Assembly: GCF_009746125.1 (NCBI RefSeq)
Contig: NZ_CP041352.1
Location: 124,001 to 188,000, forward strand
From: Casimicrobium huifangae
GTDB lineage: Bacteria; Pseudomonadota; Gammaproteobacteria; Burkholderiales; Casimicrobiaceae
Direction of reading: 5' to 3'
DNA: 64,000 bases
Part shown: piece after piece, positions 23,590 through 32,964 of the stretch
How positions within the stretch are numbered: the stretch's first letter is position 1
How the letters are laid out: every line of letters starts with the position of its first letter
Translations under genes and position numbers: made by a program
Notes under the pieces: generated by a model
Told to the model about the DNA's origin: nothing
The model's input: only the letters and a program-made list of their open reading frames with translations
The model's database searches: none

Positions 23590-25782
23590 ATGTCGGGGAA
23601 ACAGCCAGTCGAGGTTTTGCTGCGCCCAGCGGTGGAGTTCTATACCGTCGCGGCGTGTGCAGGCGCCGCGTTTCTGTCCCTGGTGGCCCCGTGGTCGCTC
23701 GCGCTGAGCCCCGCCATGGGCGTCGGCAGTGCGCTGGCGTTCTGCGCCTACGGTGCCATCCGCTACCGCGATGCCCGCGTCATCCTGCGCTACCGGCGCA
23801 ACATTCGCCGCTTGCCGCGCTATGTGATGACCAGCAAGGACGTGCCGGTCAGCCAGCAGCGTCTGTTCGTGGGCCGCGGGTTTCTGTGGGAGCAGAAACA
23901 CACCCATCGGCTGATGCAGACGTACCGACCGGAGTTTCGCCGCTACGTCGAGCCAACGCCGGCCTACCGGCTGGCGCGCAGGCTGGAGGAACGGCTGGAG
24001 TTCGCGCCGTTCCCGCTGTCTCGGCTGCCTGCACTCACGGGCTGGGACGTGCCTTTCAACCCGGTGCGCCCGCTGCCGCCTGTGGGCGGCCTGCCGCGCC
24101 TGCACGGCATCGAACCCGATGAGGTGGACGTCAGCCTACCGCTGGGTGAGCGCGTCGGGCATTCGCTGGTACTGGGCACCACGCGCGTGGGCAAGACGCG
24201 GTTGGCCGAGTTGTTCGTGACCCAGGACATCCGGCGCAAGAACGCCGACGGCGAGCACGAGGTCGTCATCGTCATCGACCCCAAGGGCGACGCCGATCTT
24301 TTGAAGCGGGTGTACGTCGAGGCCAAGCGTGCGGGCCGCGAGGGCGAGTTCTATGTCTTCCATTTGGGCTGGCCGGACATTTCTGCGCGCTACAACGCCG
24401 TGGGCCGCTTTGGGCGCATCAGCGAGGTGGCCACCCGTGTTGCAGGGCAGCTCTCCGGGGAAGGCAACAGCGCGGCATTTCGCGAATTTGCGTGGCGCTT
24501 CGTCAACATCATCGCCCGCGCCCTGGTGGAACTGGGGCAGCGCCCGGACTACATGCTGATCCAACGCCATGTGATCAACATCGACGCGCTGTTCATCGAG
24601 TACGCCCAGCATTACTTCGCCAAGACCGAGCCCAAGGCCTGGGAGGTGATCGTCCAGATCGAGGCCAAGCTCAACGAGAAGAACATCCCGCGCAACATGA
24701 TCGGGCGCGAAAAGCGCGTGGTGGCGCTGGAACAGTACCTCTCGCAGGCTCGCAACTACGATCCGGTGCTCGACGGCCTGCGCTCGGCGGTGCGCTACGA
24801 CAAGACCTACTTCGACAAGATCGTCGCATCGCTGCTGCCGCTGCTGGAGAAGCTCACCAGCGGCAAGATCGCCCAGCTTCTGGCCCCGAACTACTCCGAC
24901 CTGGCCGACCCGCGTCCGATCTTCGATTGGATGCAGGTCATCCGAAAGCGCGCCGTGGTCTATGTCGGCCTGGATGCGCTATCCGATGCCGAGGTCGCCG
25001 CCGCAGTCGGCAATTCCATGTTCTCCGACCTGGTTTCGGTCGCTGGCCACATCTACAAGCACGGGATCGACGACGGCCTGCCGGGCGCATCGGCAGGCTC
25101 GCGCGTGCCGATCAACGTCCATGCCGATGAGTTCAACGAGTTGATGGGCGACGAGTTCATTCCGCTGATCAACAAGGGCGGCGGCGCTGGCCTGCAAGTC
25201 ACCGCGTACACGCAGACCCTCTCGGACATCGAAGCCCGCATCGGCAACCGGGCGAAGGCCGGTCAGGTGATCGGCAACTTCAACAACCTGTTCATGCTGC
25301 GCGTGCGCGAAACGGCCACCGCTGAGTTGCTGACCCGGCAATTGCCGAAGGTCGAGGTCTATACGACCACCATCGTCAGCGGCGCAACCGACAGCTCGGA
25401 CATTCGCGGCGCGACGGACTTTACGTCGAACACCCAAGACCGCATCAGCATGTCCAGCGTGCCGATGATCGAGCCATCGCACGTCGTCGGCCTGCCCAAA
25501 GGCCAGTGCTTCGCGCTGTTGCAGGGTGGCCAGCTTTGGAAGGTGCGCATGCCGTTGCCGGCGCCAGACCCGGATGAAGTGATGCCGGCGGACTTGCAGC
25601 AACTGGCTGGGCACATGCGCCAGAGCTACAGCGAGGCCACGCAGTGGTGGGAGTTCACCAGCTCCCCGGTCTTGCAGGACGCGGCCTTGCCGGACGACCT
25701 GCTCGATGAGGCGGCCATCGCCATACCCATCACCGACACGGGCGACACGGGCGACACGGCCAGCGAAGAGGCCGCGCCATGA
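23590..25782 (+). CDS. traD: Conjugative coupling protein TraD (VirD4 type, TIGR03743)
   Basis: 730 residues, four bases after the PFL_4695 gene. Two membrane segments near the N-terminus (about 10-55) precede the ATPase: Walker A LGTTRVGKTRL (about residues 194-204), a Walker B-like HEVVIVIDPKGD and the C-terminal part with VHADEFNELMG (about 510-520). It brings the relaxase-bound DNA strand to the secretion channel using ATP. The tail has short DTG repeats (GDTGDT) and an acidic end. It overlaps the next gene by four bases. Confidence 0.9.
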   Translation: MSGKQPVEVLLRPAVEFYTVAACAGAAFLSLVAPWSLALSPAMGVGSALAFCAYGAIRYRDARVILRYRRNIRRLPRYVMTSKDVPVSQQRLFVGRGFLWEQKHTHRLMQTYRPEFRRYVEPTPAYRLARRLEERLEFAPFPLSRLPALTGWDVPFNPVRPLPPVGGLPRLHGIEPDEVDVSLPLGERVGHSLVLGTTRVGKTRLAELFVTQDIRRKNADGEHEVVIVIDPKGDADLLKRVYVEAKRAGREGEFYVFHLGWPDISARYNAVGRFGRISEVATRVAGQLSGEGNSAAFREFAWRFVNIIARALVELGQRPDYMLIQRHVINIDALFIEYAQHYFAKTEPKAWEVIVQIEAKLNEKNIPRNMIGREKRVVALEQYLSQARNYDPVLDGLRSAVRYDKTYFDKIVASLLPLLEKLTSGKIAQLLAPNYSDLADPRPIFDWMQVIRKRAVVYVGLDALSDAEVAAAVGNSMFSDLVSVAGHIYKHGIDDGLPGASAGSRVPINVHADEFNELMGDEFIPLINKGGGAGLQVTAYTQTLSDIEARIGNRAKAGQVIGNFNNLFMLRVRETATAELLTRQLPKVEVYTTTIVSGATDSSDIRGATDFTSNTQDRISMSSVPMIEPSHVVGLPKGQCFALLQGGQLWKVRMPLPAPDPDEVMPADLQQLAGHMRQSYSEATQWWEFTSSPVLQDAALPDDLLDEAAIAIPITDTGDTGDTASEEAAP

Positions 25783-26528
25783 GCGATGCCGCCTCCACTG
25801 CGCAGCGCGAGCAGAACCGCCGCCAGGGCCTGATCGTCGGCACCATCACCTTGCCGTTCCGACTGCTCGGGGTGCTGGTCAGCTCGCTGCTGTTCTCGAT
25901 CCTGATGGAGTGCATCGGCATGCACCTGTTCTGGAAGGATCAAGGCTGGCAGCACTCCCAGCAGATGTTGCAGTACGAGTTGGGGCACCTGTCCAAGCAC
26001 TTCCCACGCAGCGTGGTCGTGCAGGAGCCGGGGCGCACGGCGCATGCGCTGGTGGACACCGGCTACGAATGGGTGTTCGTGCGCTCAGGACTGCTGGAGC
26101 GCATGAGCCAGACCGCAGAGCGCGCCCGTGCGCCCAGCCAAGGGCAGGCGCGGAACTTCCGTTACTTCATCAGCCAGGTCTATGTCTGGGCCGAAAGCTA
26201 CCTGATCGCCGCCGCCTTCACTACGCTTACTTTCCTGGTGCGTCTGTTGGTCCTGGTGCTTACGCTGCCGCTGATCTTCACGGCGGCATTTGTTGGTTTA
26301 ATCGACGGCCTGGTGAGGCGTGACGTGCGCCGGTTCGGCGCGGGCCGGGAATCCGGCTTTATCTACCACCGAGCAAAAGCCAGTCTGATGCCACTGGCCG
26401 TGCTGCCCTGGGTCACATACCTGGCCTTGCCGATCTCGGTGCATCCGCTGCTGATCCTGCTGCCCAGCGCCGCCTTGCTGGGACTGGCCGTGAGCCTGAC
26501 TGCAGGGAGTTTCAAGAAGTACCTGTAA
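25779..26528 (+). CDS. ICE membrane protein, PFL_4697 family (TIGR03747)
   Basis: 249 residues with about four hydrophobic segments (about 18-45, 145-175, 205-225 and near 230). It overlaps traD by ATGA and closes this operon. In related elements the next gene is the RAQPRD gene; here 6.6 kb of cargo follows instead. It probably works with TraD in the inner membrane, as its strict linkage suggests. No enzymatic motif seen. Confidence 0.82.
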   Translation: MSDAASTAQREQNRRQGLIVGTITLPFRLLGVLVSSLLFSILMECIGMHLFWKDQGWQHSQQMLQYELGHLSKHFPRSVVVQEPGRTAHALVDTGYEWVFVRSGLLERMSQTAERARAPSQGQARNFRYFISQVYVWAESYLIAAAFTTLTFLVRLLVLVLTLPLIFTAAFVGLIDGLVRRDVRRFGAGRESGFIYHRAKASLMPLAVLPWVTYLALPISVHPLLILLPSAALLGLAVSLTAGSFKKYL

Positions 26529-26619
26529 TCGAGTCCCCATACGAAAACGCCCAGCTTCAACGGTCGGGAATTCTCGCGCTCACCTCATGCCATTGGCTTC
26601 TTCCCATTTCTATGCCCAT

Positions 26620-28497
26620 TTATTGAGCGGAGTCCGTTGTATAAGGGAATAATCCGTACCGCCCATGATACGGGTTCTTGCCGAACATAAGCGACTGCTC
26701 GCGCTGCATAATTGAAGCAGGCGGATCCGTGTTCTCAACAACGATGACTTGTGTGTCGCTAGGCAACGCTTCAAGATATGCATAGAACTGTTCTTGAAGG
26801 TCAGTACCAGTCAAGTCATCTTCCGCTCCGTCTGGCTCTCGGTATGCCAGCAAAGGAGAGTCGAGCACGACAAATCCCGTATGCGGGGTCTGGCGCGCAC
26901 GGCAGAAAGCAAGCAGCCCGAGGGTGAAGGCTGCATGAGTGATGGCGCGAAGCCCCTTACCAAAAGCACTACGCGACTTTCCAGCGATAACAAGATCCCG
27001 AGCCTTGGAATCGAAATACACATCCCCAGTCTCTGGGAAGTGCCAACCGGTCAGTATGCCCTCGACAGTCTTGGCAAAACTATAAGTCACAGTGGTTGAG
27101 AGATCTGCGCTTGCAACAGCCCCGGCCTTCTCATCCTCGGTGTCCTTCTCAAGGTCGGCGCGACGGCGCTCCATGTCTTGTACGGTAGCGTAGAGTGCCA
27201 GCGCTTCGCGCACCTCGGCACGCTTGTCGGCAAAGTCGGAATAGGACTTTCGAAGAGTTGAGAGCTTAGGTGCGATCAATTCTTCAACCGACTCCGAGAT
27301 TGACTCCAGCTCTCGAACAACAGTAGGCATCCTGCGATCAAAGTTGGCACCTTCACGCTCAAGGCTTCGGACGGTCGCTACAAGTTCAGTGCGCAAAACT
27401 TCGATCTTGGCGACCTCCACTCGTGCGGCCTGAACGACAGCATCAGTGTCTCCATTACACCCGGTATCGACGCGATGATGATCGGGATCCGCTCCGCAGA
27501 GAGGGCAATGCCCGGCACCCAGCACGCTAAACAGCGTCCCGCCTTCCTCAATGGCGCGCAGCCTTTCAATATCGGACACGTAGTGCCTGTCGAGCAAACC
27601 GAATCGCTCAAGCATCGCGCCGACCTCTGCACGTCGCTCTCGGCTTTCCTCCAGCTTCTTGCGCAGTTCTCGCCGTTTCCCCGCAGCCTCCTGAAACTCA
27701 GCTTCTGTGGTGTTTACCAGGGCCGCCTGTTGACGAAGCGAGGTGTCGATCTTCTCTAGCTGCTCCTCCAACTCCTTCGGACTCTTGGTCAATTCCTTGA
27801 GCCGATCACGATAGTCATCAAGAAGCTGATCGAGAAGATGCAATTGTGCCTCGCGCGATAACTCCTCTGGCTCACTCTTATTGCTAGCGACCAATGCGGA
27901 GTCGTCCGCCCCGGTTAAAAGCAACTTGAACGTCGCCAAGTTCGGTGTATTCGCGGTGGGATTTCCATCAACCAGCGGAGAGCTTTGTTGGGTAATCTCC
28001 GTCTCATCGACGATCATCAAGCGAGCAATGTTGCGAAAGCTCAGGCTGATCGTTTCGTTTCGGGAGTTTTTGCGGACACGCTTGCCACCAAGGTTGCATA
28101 GATTCAGCAAGAACGAGGACAGATTCGTGCAGTTCTTATCGCTGTGCTTTTCGTCAAGCTGCGTGTACGGGATGTCGGTCGTCGGCGGCATCTGGTGCAA
28201 GTCTTCGTATAGCCGAAAGCCGCCGCCGTCTATGCTGCGCCAAAGCGTAAATGACTTCCCATCAAGGGTCTCAAGCCCCAGGAGAACGAGGTCGTAGCCG
28301 ACGCGTTCAGGGATGTCGCGCAGGGGTGGTTTGCCACCAAGCATGAAGTCGATGGCTTCGACAATGAAAGACTTTCCAGTGTTCGAAGCGCCGTAAATGA
28401 CGTTGAGACCGGCGCCGAAGGTCACTGTTGCGGGTGACTTCTGTGGGCCGAAGAAGCCGAGGAAGCGCAAGCGAAAACCGGGGGTTATTGCCGTCAT
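26620..28497 (-). CDS. ABC-three-component system ATPase (SMC/Rad50-like)
   Basis: 625 residues. Walker A is GASNTGKSFIVEAIDFMLGG (about residues 33-52); a long coiled coil (about 210-480) is interrupted by a zinc-hook-like CPLC (about 335); the ATPase C-lobe has a Walker B-like GFVVLDSPL with Ser where Glu is usual. This is the architecture of ABC ATPases of the ABC-3C conflict systems described by Aravind and co-workers. It overlaps the preceding gene by ATGA and is the last gene of the leftward operon. It probably senses or clamps DNA and licenses the nuclease partner. Base composition is visibly lower in G+C than the ICE core. Confidence 0.75.
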   Translation of the reverse strand: MTAITPGFRLRFLGFFGPQKSPATVTFGAGLNVIYGASNTGKSFIVEAIDFMLGGKPPLRDIPERVGYDLVLLGLETLDGKSFTLWRSIDGGGFRLYEDLHQMPPTTDIPYTQLDEKHSDKNCTNLSSFLLNLCNLGGKRVRKNSRNETISLSFRNIARLMIVDETEITQQSSPLVDGNPTANTPNLATFKLLLTGADDSALVASNKSEPEELSREAQLHLLDQLLDDYRDRLKELTKSPKELEEQLEKIDTSLRQQAALVNTTEAEFQEAAGKRRELRKKLEESRERRAEVGAMLERFGLLDRHYVSDIERLRAIEEGGTLFSVLGAGHCPLCGADPDHHRVDTGCNGDTDAVVQAARVEVAKIEVLRTELVATVRSLEREGANFDRRMPTVVRELESISESVEELIAPKLSTLRKSYSDFADKRAEVREALALYATVQDMERRRADLEKDTEDEKAGAVASADLSTTVTYSFAKTVEGILTGWHFPETGDVYFDSKARDLVIAGKSRSAFGKGLRAITHAAFTLGLLAFCRARQTPHTGFVVLDSPLLAYREPDGAEDDLTGTDLQEQFYAYLEALPSDTQVIVVENTDPPASIMQREQSLMFGKNPYHGRYGLFPYTTDSAQ

Positions 28498-28988
28498 GCT
28501 TCGCCTCCCAGGCTTTGCTCGACGTGCTGAAACTCCTCAACCCATTTATCGAAGAAGCGGCGCATCATGCCTTTGAACTGTTCGTCCGTCAGGTAGCCAA
28601 TGGTTTCGACAAGCCATACAGCGCGATCCTTCAGGGACAGCAGGTAGTTGGAAGATACTGACGACAAAAACGTCGCAGCATTCTCGCCTGCGCCGTACTT
28701 GATTCCTTCGGGTGTAACTTCACGCTCAACAAGGTCGCGGGTCATCATCAGAAGCAGCGATTGCTCGACCAATTTACGGCGCACGAGCAACTCAGCCGTG
28801 TGCATTGGTGTCGGTGGGTGCAAATTGTCTGGACCGTCGATATCGCCGGTATGAACAAGAAGGTAATCAAGGGCGACAAGCCGCTGGAGGTCGTAGGTTT
28901 GTGGATAGGCAGCACCCAAAATCGAGACCGCACGAATACCCGCCTCAAGTGGGCCATTGAATGTAATCGGCTTATGCTCTTGGCTCAT
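28494..28988 (-). CDS. ABC-three-component system middle component
   Basis: 164 residues from the ATG at 28988, chosen because it overlaps the previous stop as ATGA like the other junctions of this operon; an upstream ATG at 29000 is possible. It is a helical protein (AGIRAVSILGAAYPQTYDLQ, LVHTGDIDGPDNLHPPTP, AVWLVETIGYLTDEQ) with the style of the middle-component 2 family that links the ABC ATPase to the effector. No catalytic residues seen. Confidence 0.65.
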   Translation of the reverse strand: MSQEHKPITFNGPLEAGIRAVSILGAAYPQTYDLQRLVALDYLLVHTGDIDGPDNLHPPTPMHTAELLVRRKLVEQSLLLMMTRDLVEREVTPEGIKYGAGENAATFLSSVSSNYLLSLKDRAVWLVETIGYLTDEQFKGMMRRFFDKWVEEFQHVEQSLGGEA

Positions 28989-30073
28989 GATCGTGTCCAC
29001 CGAAGACGCTCCTCATTCACGAGTTGATGGCAGATCCCGTCCCGATCCTTGGGGTTCGTACAAGTGATGAGGGCGTTTGCCGTAATCTGCATGTCGCGGG
29101 CCGCCTTGGTGACAGCGCAGACTTTTTCGTAGCCATCGCCATGGTTCCCGTCATGTGTGTCGATAACGCCATCGTGAATATCATCCAGCAAGGACTCGAA
29201 TGTGCCGGGCGGCACACTGTCGCGTGCGAAGACGCGCAGCGACTCGGCCTCATAGAACGCCTCTCGTTGGCGGCGGAAATGATCTTTGAGTTTCGCTATG
29301 GGCAGAGCCGAGGAATCAGTCACGATTGTCCCCGTGTGCTCGCTGTATGCACCGAATAACTGCGTCACATAGCGACTCTCGGTGACAGCGACTTCTTGGG
29401 GAGGTTTTTCGGATGCAGGCCGCGTTGGCAGTCCACCACCGAAGCGCGCTGTGTGAACCGGTGTGGCACGATGATCGTCAACAAGCTGGAGCGCAGTCTT
29501 GGCGTCGAAGATGGAGAAATCGAAGGTGTCCACATAGGCTCGGAGTTCCGCATCGAGCAGCACTTCTTGCGTGCTAGTGATCGCACCTTTCACATGCTTA
29601 TCCCAGTTCGCAAACAATTCCTCGCGCAACTTCGTTGCATTCGAGAATAGGCGACTAAGCGACGTGCCAGCACCGAGCGGCGAAACAAAATAGTAGTGAC
29701 GGGGGGCCGCGTATTCACCTTTGTACGAGTACCAGATGACCTTACCGAACTCAGTCCATACATCGCTGGGCCTGATGGCATGGTCGTAGTGCTTACACTG
29801 GAAGTTTTCCCATACACCCTGAAGGCGTTTTCCGTCAGCGAACCCGGCGACGTCGATACCCATATCACCAGCACCTGAGAAGCGCTGAACGTGTTCGTAC
29901 TTCGTCGTGAGGCAGTAATAAGCCCACTCCTCGACGAACCCCTCCCACTCTCCCGGCGAGTAGGTCAGTAGCCTTTGCTGCGGCGGCATCACAGGGCCAT
30001 TCGCCACCTGTGCGGCCGTAACGACGGTCGCGGGGATCGGCGGCTTATTGATATCCTTCCAACTCGCTGTCAT
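28985..30073 (-). CDS. ABC-three-component system effector with Mrr-type nuclease motif
   Basis: 362 residues. Residues about 55-110 carry GAGDMGIDVAGF followed by FQCKHYD, the D...QxK signature of Mrr-like PD-(D/E)xK restriction endonucleases. The C-terminal half (about 215-360) would be the ABC-3C C-terminal domain that contacts the middle component. It begins at ATG 30073 overlapping the stop of the broken nuclease gene upstream, so one transcript probably carried four genes. Inferred role: DNA cleavage on invasion, controlled by the ATPase. Confidence 0.7.
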   Translation of the reverse strand: MTASWKDINKPPIPATVVTAAQVANGPVMPPQQRLLTYSPGEWEGFVEEWAYYCLTTKYEHVQRFSGAGDMGIDVAGFADGKRLQGVWENFQCKHYDHAIRPSDVWTEFGKVIWYSYKGEYAAPRHYYFVSPLGAGTSLSRLFSNATKLREELFANWDKHVKGAITSTQEVLLDAELRAYVDTFDFSIFDAKTALQLVDDHRATPVHTARFGGGLPTRPASEKPPQEVAVTESRYVTQLFGAYSEHTGTIVTDSSALPIAKLKDHFRRQREAFYEAESLRVFARDSVPPGTFESLLDDIHDGVIDTHDGNHGDGYEKVCAVTKAARDMQITANALITCTNPKDRDGICHQLVNEERLRWTRS

Positions 30074-30365
30074 GACGCACCTTGTCCCTGGCTACCATGA
30101 GGGCAGAAGTACGGGTTTTTGTGTATCTGTGCTGCCTGGACTTTTTTCGTGAAAAATTCCGTGAGGTCGTCCTGTTGCTCAAGCAGGCGCACGACCTCCT
30201 GAAGCGTCGAAAGAACCAACACTTTGTGTTGCAGGAACTCTCGTACCGTGTGAATCGCAGGTTCCGTGTAGTCACTGGCAGAGATGAAGATACCTCGAAC
30301 TTCGGCCCGCGACATGAGACGTACAAGATGCTCTGCAATCTCTGGCTTTCCCACCGGATTGCGAT

Positions 30366-30368
30366 ACC
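30366..30368. repeat. Target-site duplication ACC, left copy
   Basis: Matches ACC at 31830-31832 on the other side of the IS3 element. Confidence 0.8.
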
Positions 30369-30441
30369 AGAAGTGGCCCCATTCGTCAAGACAACAAACC
30401 CCGAAAGATAAGTGGAACTCGGAGGGTGGGTTGAGAGCGTA

Positions 30442-30508
30442 GCGTTATCCACGGCGCGCGCGAAAACTCGTCGTATAGAGCACGTTTCGCGCGCGCCGTG
30501 GGTAACGC
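30442..30508 (-). repeat. 24-bp near-perfect hairpin inside the IS
   Basis: Arms 30442-30465 and 30485-30508 pair over 24 bases with one mismatch; the core is CACGGCGCGCGCGAAA and its complement, with a 19-base loop. It lies just downstream of orfB, so it could end transcription or be a nested palindromic repeat. Confidence 0.75.
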
Positions 30509-30531
30509 GGAGCACGCCGGTTCGCTTCATT

Positions 30532-31416
30532 CTACGCAGCCGCCTTCAAGCTCCGTGCCGCCAGTTTCTCCCGTGAATTGTCGTAGGCTTGTTTCGGCGT
30601 CTGCTCCATTTCGTTGGAAGTGTGCGGTCGCTGCTCGTTGTACCAGTCGATGTACTCAGCCACGTCGGCGCGTGCCTGGCTCACCGTATCGTAGGCACGC
30701 TTGTAGATGCGCTCGTATTTGATTGTTCGCCAGAAGCGTTCGACGAAGACGTTGTCGCGCCACGCCCCCCTACCGTCCATCGATAGCTTGATGTTGCGCG
30801 TCGTGATCGCCTCAACGAATTTGAGCGCGGTGAACTGGCTGCCCTGATCGGTGTTGACGATCTCGGGCGTACCGAAGCGATGGATCGCCTGCTCGACGAT
30901 CTCGACGGCGTGATACGCCTCCAGCGTGGTGCAGAGCTTGTGCGCGAGCACTCGGCGGCTGGCCACGTCGATCACGGCGGTGAGGTAGGCGAAGCCGTGA
31001 CGCATCGGGATGTAGGTGGTGTCGAGCGCCCAGACCGTGTTGGCGTCCATCTGTTCGAAGTTGATGCTGCCGAGCAGGTAGGGGAACACCTTGTGCCGGG
31101 GGCCACGCCCTCGCTTGCTGGTGCCGGGCTTTGGACACTGCGCCTCAATCCCCATGCGCCGCATGAGGGTGGCGACGTGCTTGCGCCCCAAGGGTTGTTG
31201 CTCGATCCAGGGCTTGATCGATGCGTCGCGCCTGAGCATGCGCAAGAGGCCCCGCGAGCCCCAGAACGGCTGCTCCAGATGCAGCTCATCGATGCGCCGC
31301 ATCAGCGCCAGATCGCGCTCGGAGACCGCCACGGCCTGGTAGTACACCGCCGAGCGGCTGATGCCAACCAGCGTGGCCTGCCGCGTCAGCGATAGTTTGT
31401 GCGTCCGGTCGATCAT
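30532..31416 (-). CDS. IS3-family transposase OrfB (DDE integrase core)
   Basis: 294 residues. An HTH_21-like N-terminal part ([16 protein letters not shown]) is followed by the rve integrase core with the DDE triad: [11 protein letters not shown] (first Asp), [10 protein letters not shown] (second Asp) and the glutamate near [15 protein letters not shown]; the end [20 protein letters not shown] is typical. It begins with ATGA overlapping the orfA stop, so translation is coupled to orfA. Appears intact, so the element may still be mobile. Confidence 0.9.
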   Translation of the reverse strand: MIDRTHKLSLTRQATLVGISRSAVYYQAVAVSERDLALMRRIDELHLEQPFWGSRGLLRMLRRDASIKPWIEQQPLGRKHVATLMRRMGIEAQCPKPGTSKRGRGPRHKVFPYLLGSINFEQMDANTVWALDTTYIPMRHGFAYLTAVIDVASRRVLAHKLCTTLEAYHAVEIVEQAIHRFGTPEIVNTDQGSQFTALKFVEAITTRNIKLSMDGRGAWRDNVFVERFWRTIKYERIYKRAYDTVSQARADVAEYIDWYNEQRPHTSNEMEQTPKQAYDNSREKLAARSLKAAA

Positions 31417-31742
31417 TTCCCGGCGCTCAGCAATCCGACCTTGGTGAGCGCGCGTTCTAAAAAATCAATCTCCAAGGCTTGTTGCCCAATCTTGGTCTGG
31501 GCCTTGACGAGCGCTTCGTCGTCGCCAGCGGCCAGCGTCGTGCTCCCGCCAAAGGCGAGTGTGGCGCGCTCCAGCAATAGCTTCTTCCATTCGCTGATCT
31601 GGTTGGCGTGAACGTCAAAACGTGCCACCAACTCGGCTGTCGTTGCGTCCTCCCGCAGCGCTGCCAGGGCAACCCTGGCTTTGAATTCCGGTGTGAGCTT
31701 GCGCCGCTGGCGCCGAATTGCGCTGCTCTTCTTCGTTGACAT
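31413..31742 (-). CDS. IS3-family transposase OrfA (HTH_Tnp_1)
   Basis: 109 residues with the HTH_Tnp_1 helix-turn-helix ([38 protein letters not shown]) and a leucine-zipper end. It binds the inverted repeats together with the OrfAB or OrfB protein. ATG at 31742, 87 bases inside the element's upstream end. Confidence 0.9.
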   Translation of the reverse strand: MSTKKSSAIRRQRRKLTPEFKARVALAALREDATTAELVARFDVHANQISEWKKLLLERATLAFGGSTTLAAGDDEALVKAQTKIGQQALEIDFLERALTKVGLLSAGK

Positions 31743-31829
31743 CGAATAGTCTTTCTCGCGGCTTCCGCCGCGTCATTTGCTATCCGAGTTTCCACTTATC
31801 CTGCTGTCTTGAAATGTGGGGCCACTTCT

Positions 31830-31832
31830 ACC
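31830..31832. repeat. Target-site duplication ACC, right copy
   Basis: Matches ACC at 30366-30368. Confidence 0.8.
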
Positions 31833-32567
31833 ACTTCATTTCTACGAAGTACAGAACACCGCCGAGTTCAATAACCCCATCAATTTGCTCGACAATCCCT
31901 TCACCAGCCTCACCAACCAAGTGGAAGGCTTTATGAATGAGGACGCCGTAGGCTTGGAATAGATTATTGAGGGCCGTTTCCAGCATTTTCCCGCGTTCCT
32001 GCGCCGTCGCGGCAGTGCCAAACAATGCATACAAACCCTGCTTGGCATTTTCGATCCTGGAACTGCGCTCGCGATTTTCTGCTGCGATCCGCTTCGACTC
32101 GGCGAGGCGAGCTTGTCGTTCTTCTTCGCGGGCATTGTTCATGCGCGTGAAAGCGTCTTTCTGGTTAACGACTTCGCGGATACTAGCGACAAGGCCCTTG
32201 GCCTTGAGCTGGTCGGCGGGCCAGCACGAATCGAAGTTCGCAAAGTCCACCACGCGCCGCAGTACTTCGCGCCGTTCACGGAGAGCGTGTTCCCCCTTTG
32301 CGTTGAGGCGTTCAAGCACCGTGCGAACCATCTGGTACTTGTTGACATCCTTCGGTGTGACCCTCAAGTGAGCGGCAACGTCAGAAGTCATGTTGTCAGG
32401 CACCCCTGCACCCCGGAAGAACACCAGCACATCCTGCTTCGAACGATTGAGTAGCGGCACAACATCCACCAGTAGATTAAACAGCTCCGGTGGATAGTGG
32501 AATGTGATGTCTGTTGGTGCATCATCAGTCATACGCTGCCCCTCTCCAAGCACCCTCACTACAGTGA

Positions 32568-32590
32568 GAAAAGGCTTTTCTGCCTTTTTT
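32568..32590 (-). terminator. Terminator between higA and the nuclease operon
   Basis: AAAAGGC (32569-32575) and GCCTTTT (32582-32588) with a 6-base loop and T-rich ends on both strands. It follows the higA stop in the direction of transcription. Confidence 0.65.
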
Positions 32591-32605
32591 CATAAAAGAC
32601 CTTTC

Positions 32606-32929
32606 CTACGTAGATTTCACATGCCTGTTAGGCTTATGGCCGCGAACGGCTGGGCCAGTAGGGAGCGACCTGATAGCTCGTCCCGATTCAGCCTCTGCAA
32701 GTTCCAAGTCGTACCGCGATTGCAAGTTCATCCAGAACTCTGGGGCGTCACCGAACCAATGAGCAAACCGTAGCGCCGAGTCACCAGTGACCCCACGTTT
32801 GCCGTTGATTATCTGGGTGACCCTATTAGCAGGGACGCCAAGCTGACGCGCCAACTCAGTCGGCGACACACCAACAGCCTCAAGACGCTGGGCGAGAACT
32901 CCTCCCGGATGATGGGCTGCTGCGGTCAT
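32606..32929 (-). CDS. higA: Orphan HigA-type antitoxin / HTH regulator
   Basis: 107 residues from ATG 32929 with GAGG just upstream; the ATG at 32965 falls in the -10 box and cannot be used. The HTH_3 domain (about residues 18-65: SPTELARQLGVPANRVTQII, then GDSALRFAHWFG) and FWMNLQSRYDLE are typical HigA. The toxin HigB would normally precede it, but upstream there is only a promoter and a palindrome and then the divergent ICE core gene. It therefore appears to be an antitoxin without its toxin, perhaps kept as a repressor for the cargo block. Confidence 0.85.
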   Translation of the reverse strand: MTAAAHHPGGVLAQRLEAVGVSPTELARQLGVPANRVTQIINGKRGVTGDSALRFAHWFGDAPEFWMNLQSRYDLELAEAESGRAIRSLPTGPAVRGHKPNRHVKST

Positions 32930-32964
32930 ATTGCGCCTCGGAATGGACAGGCTATATCCCTCCA

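Larger units (their letters stand above)
30369..31829 (-). mobile_element. IS3-family insertion sequence, 1461 bp
   Basis: Ends are imperfect inverted repeats starting AGAAGTGGCCCCA at both tips, flanked by the direct repeat ACC (30366-30368 and 31830-31832), the 3-bp duplication usual for IS3 elements. It carries orfA and orfB and a strong hairpin between orfB and its downstream end. It interrupts the nuclease gene described above. Confidence 0.9.
30070..32532 (-). pseudogene. PD-(D/E)xK nuclease gene split by an IS3 element
   Basis: The 5' part runs from ATG 32532 (preceded by GGAGAGG) to 31830, where the IS begins; the 3' part is 30365-30070. Removing the IS (30369-31829) and one copy of its ACC duplication joins ...VEMKW with YRNPVGKPEIAEHLVRL in frame and gives 332 codons. 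The product has a helical N-terminus, a coiled coil (about 115-175) and a C-terminal nuclease domain: EQIDGVIEL, then VEMKW, the D...ExK core of the Mrr family, cut one residue after the catalytic lysine motif. Both halves are otherwise free of stops, so the insertion is recent. The upstream half now ends at a TAG inside the IS. Confidence 0.85.

Noticed and set aside
30446-30454. TTATCCACG as a DnaA box
   Set aside because: It is one arm of the long hairpin inside the IS3 element and has no iterons or AT-rich tract nearby.
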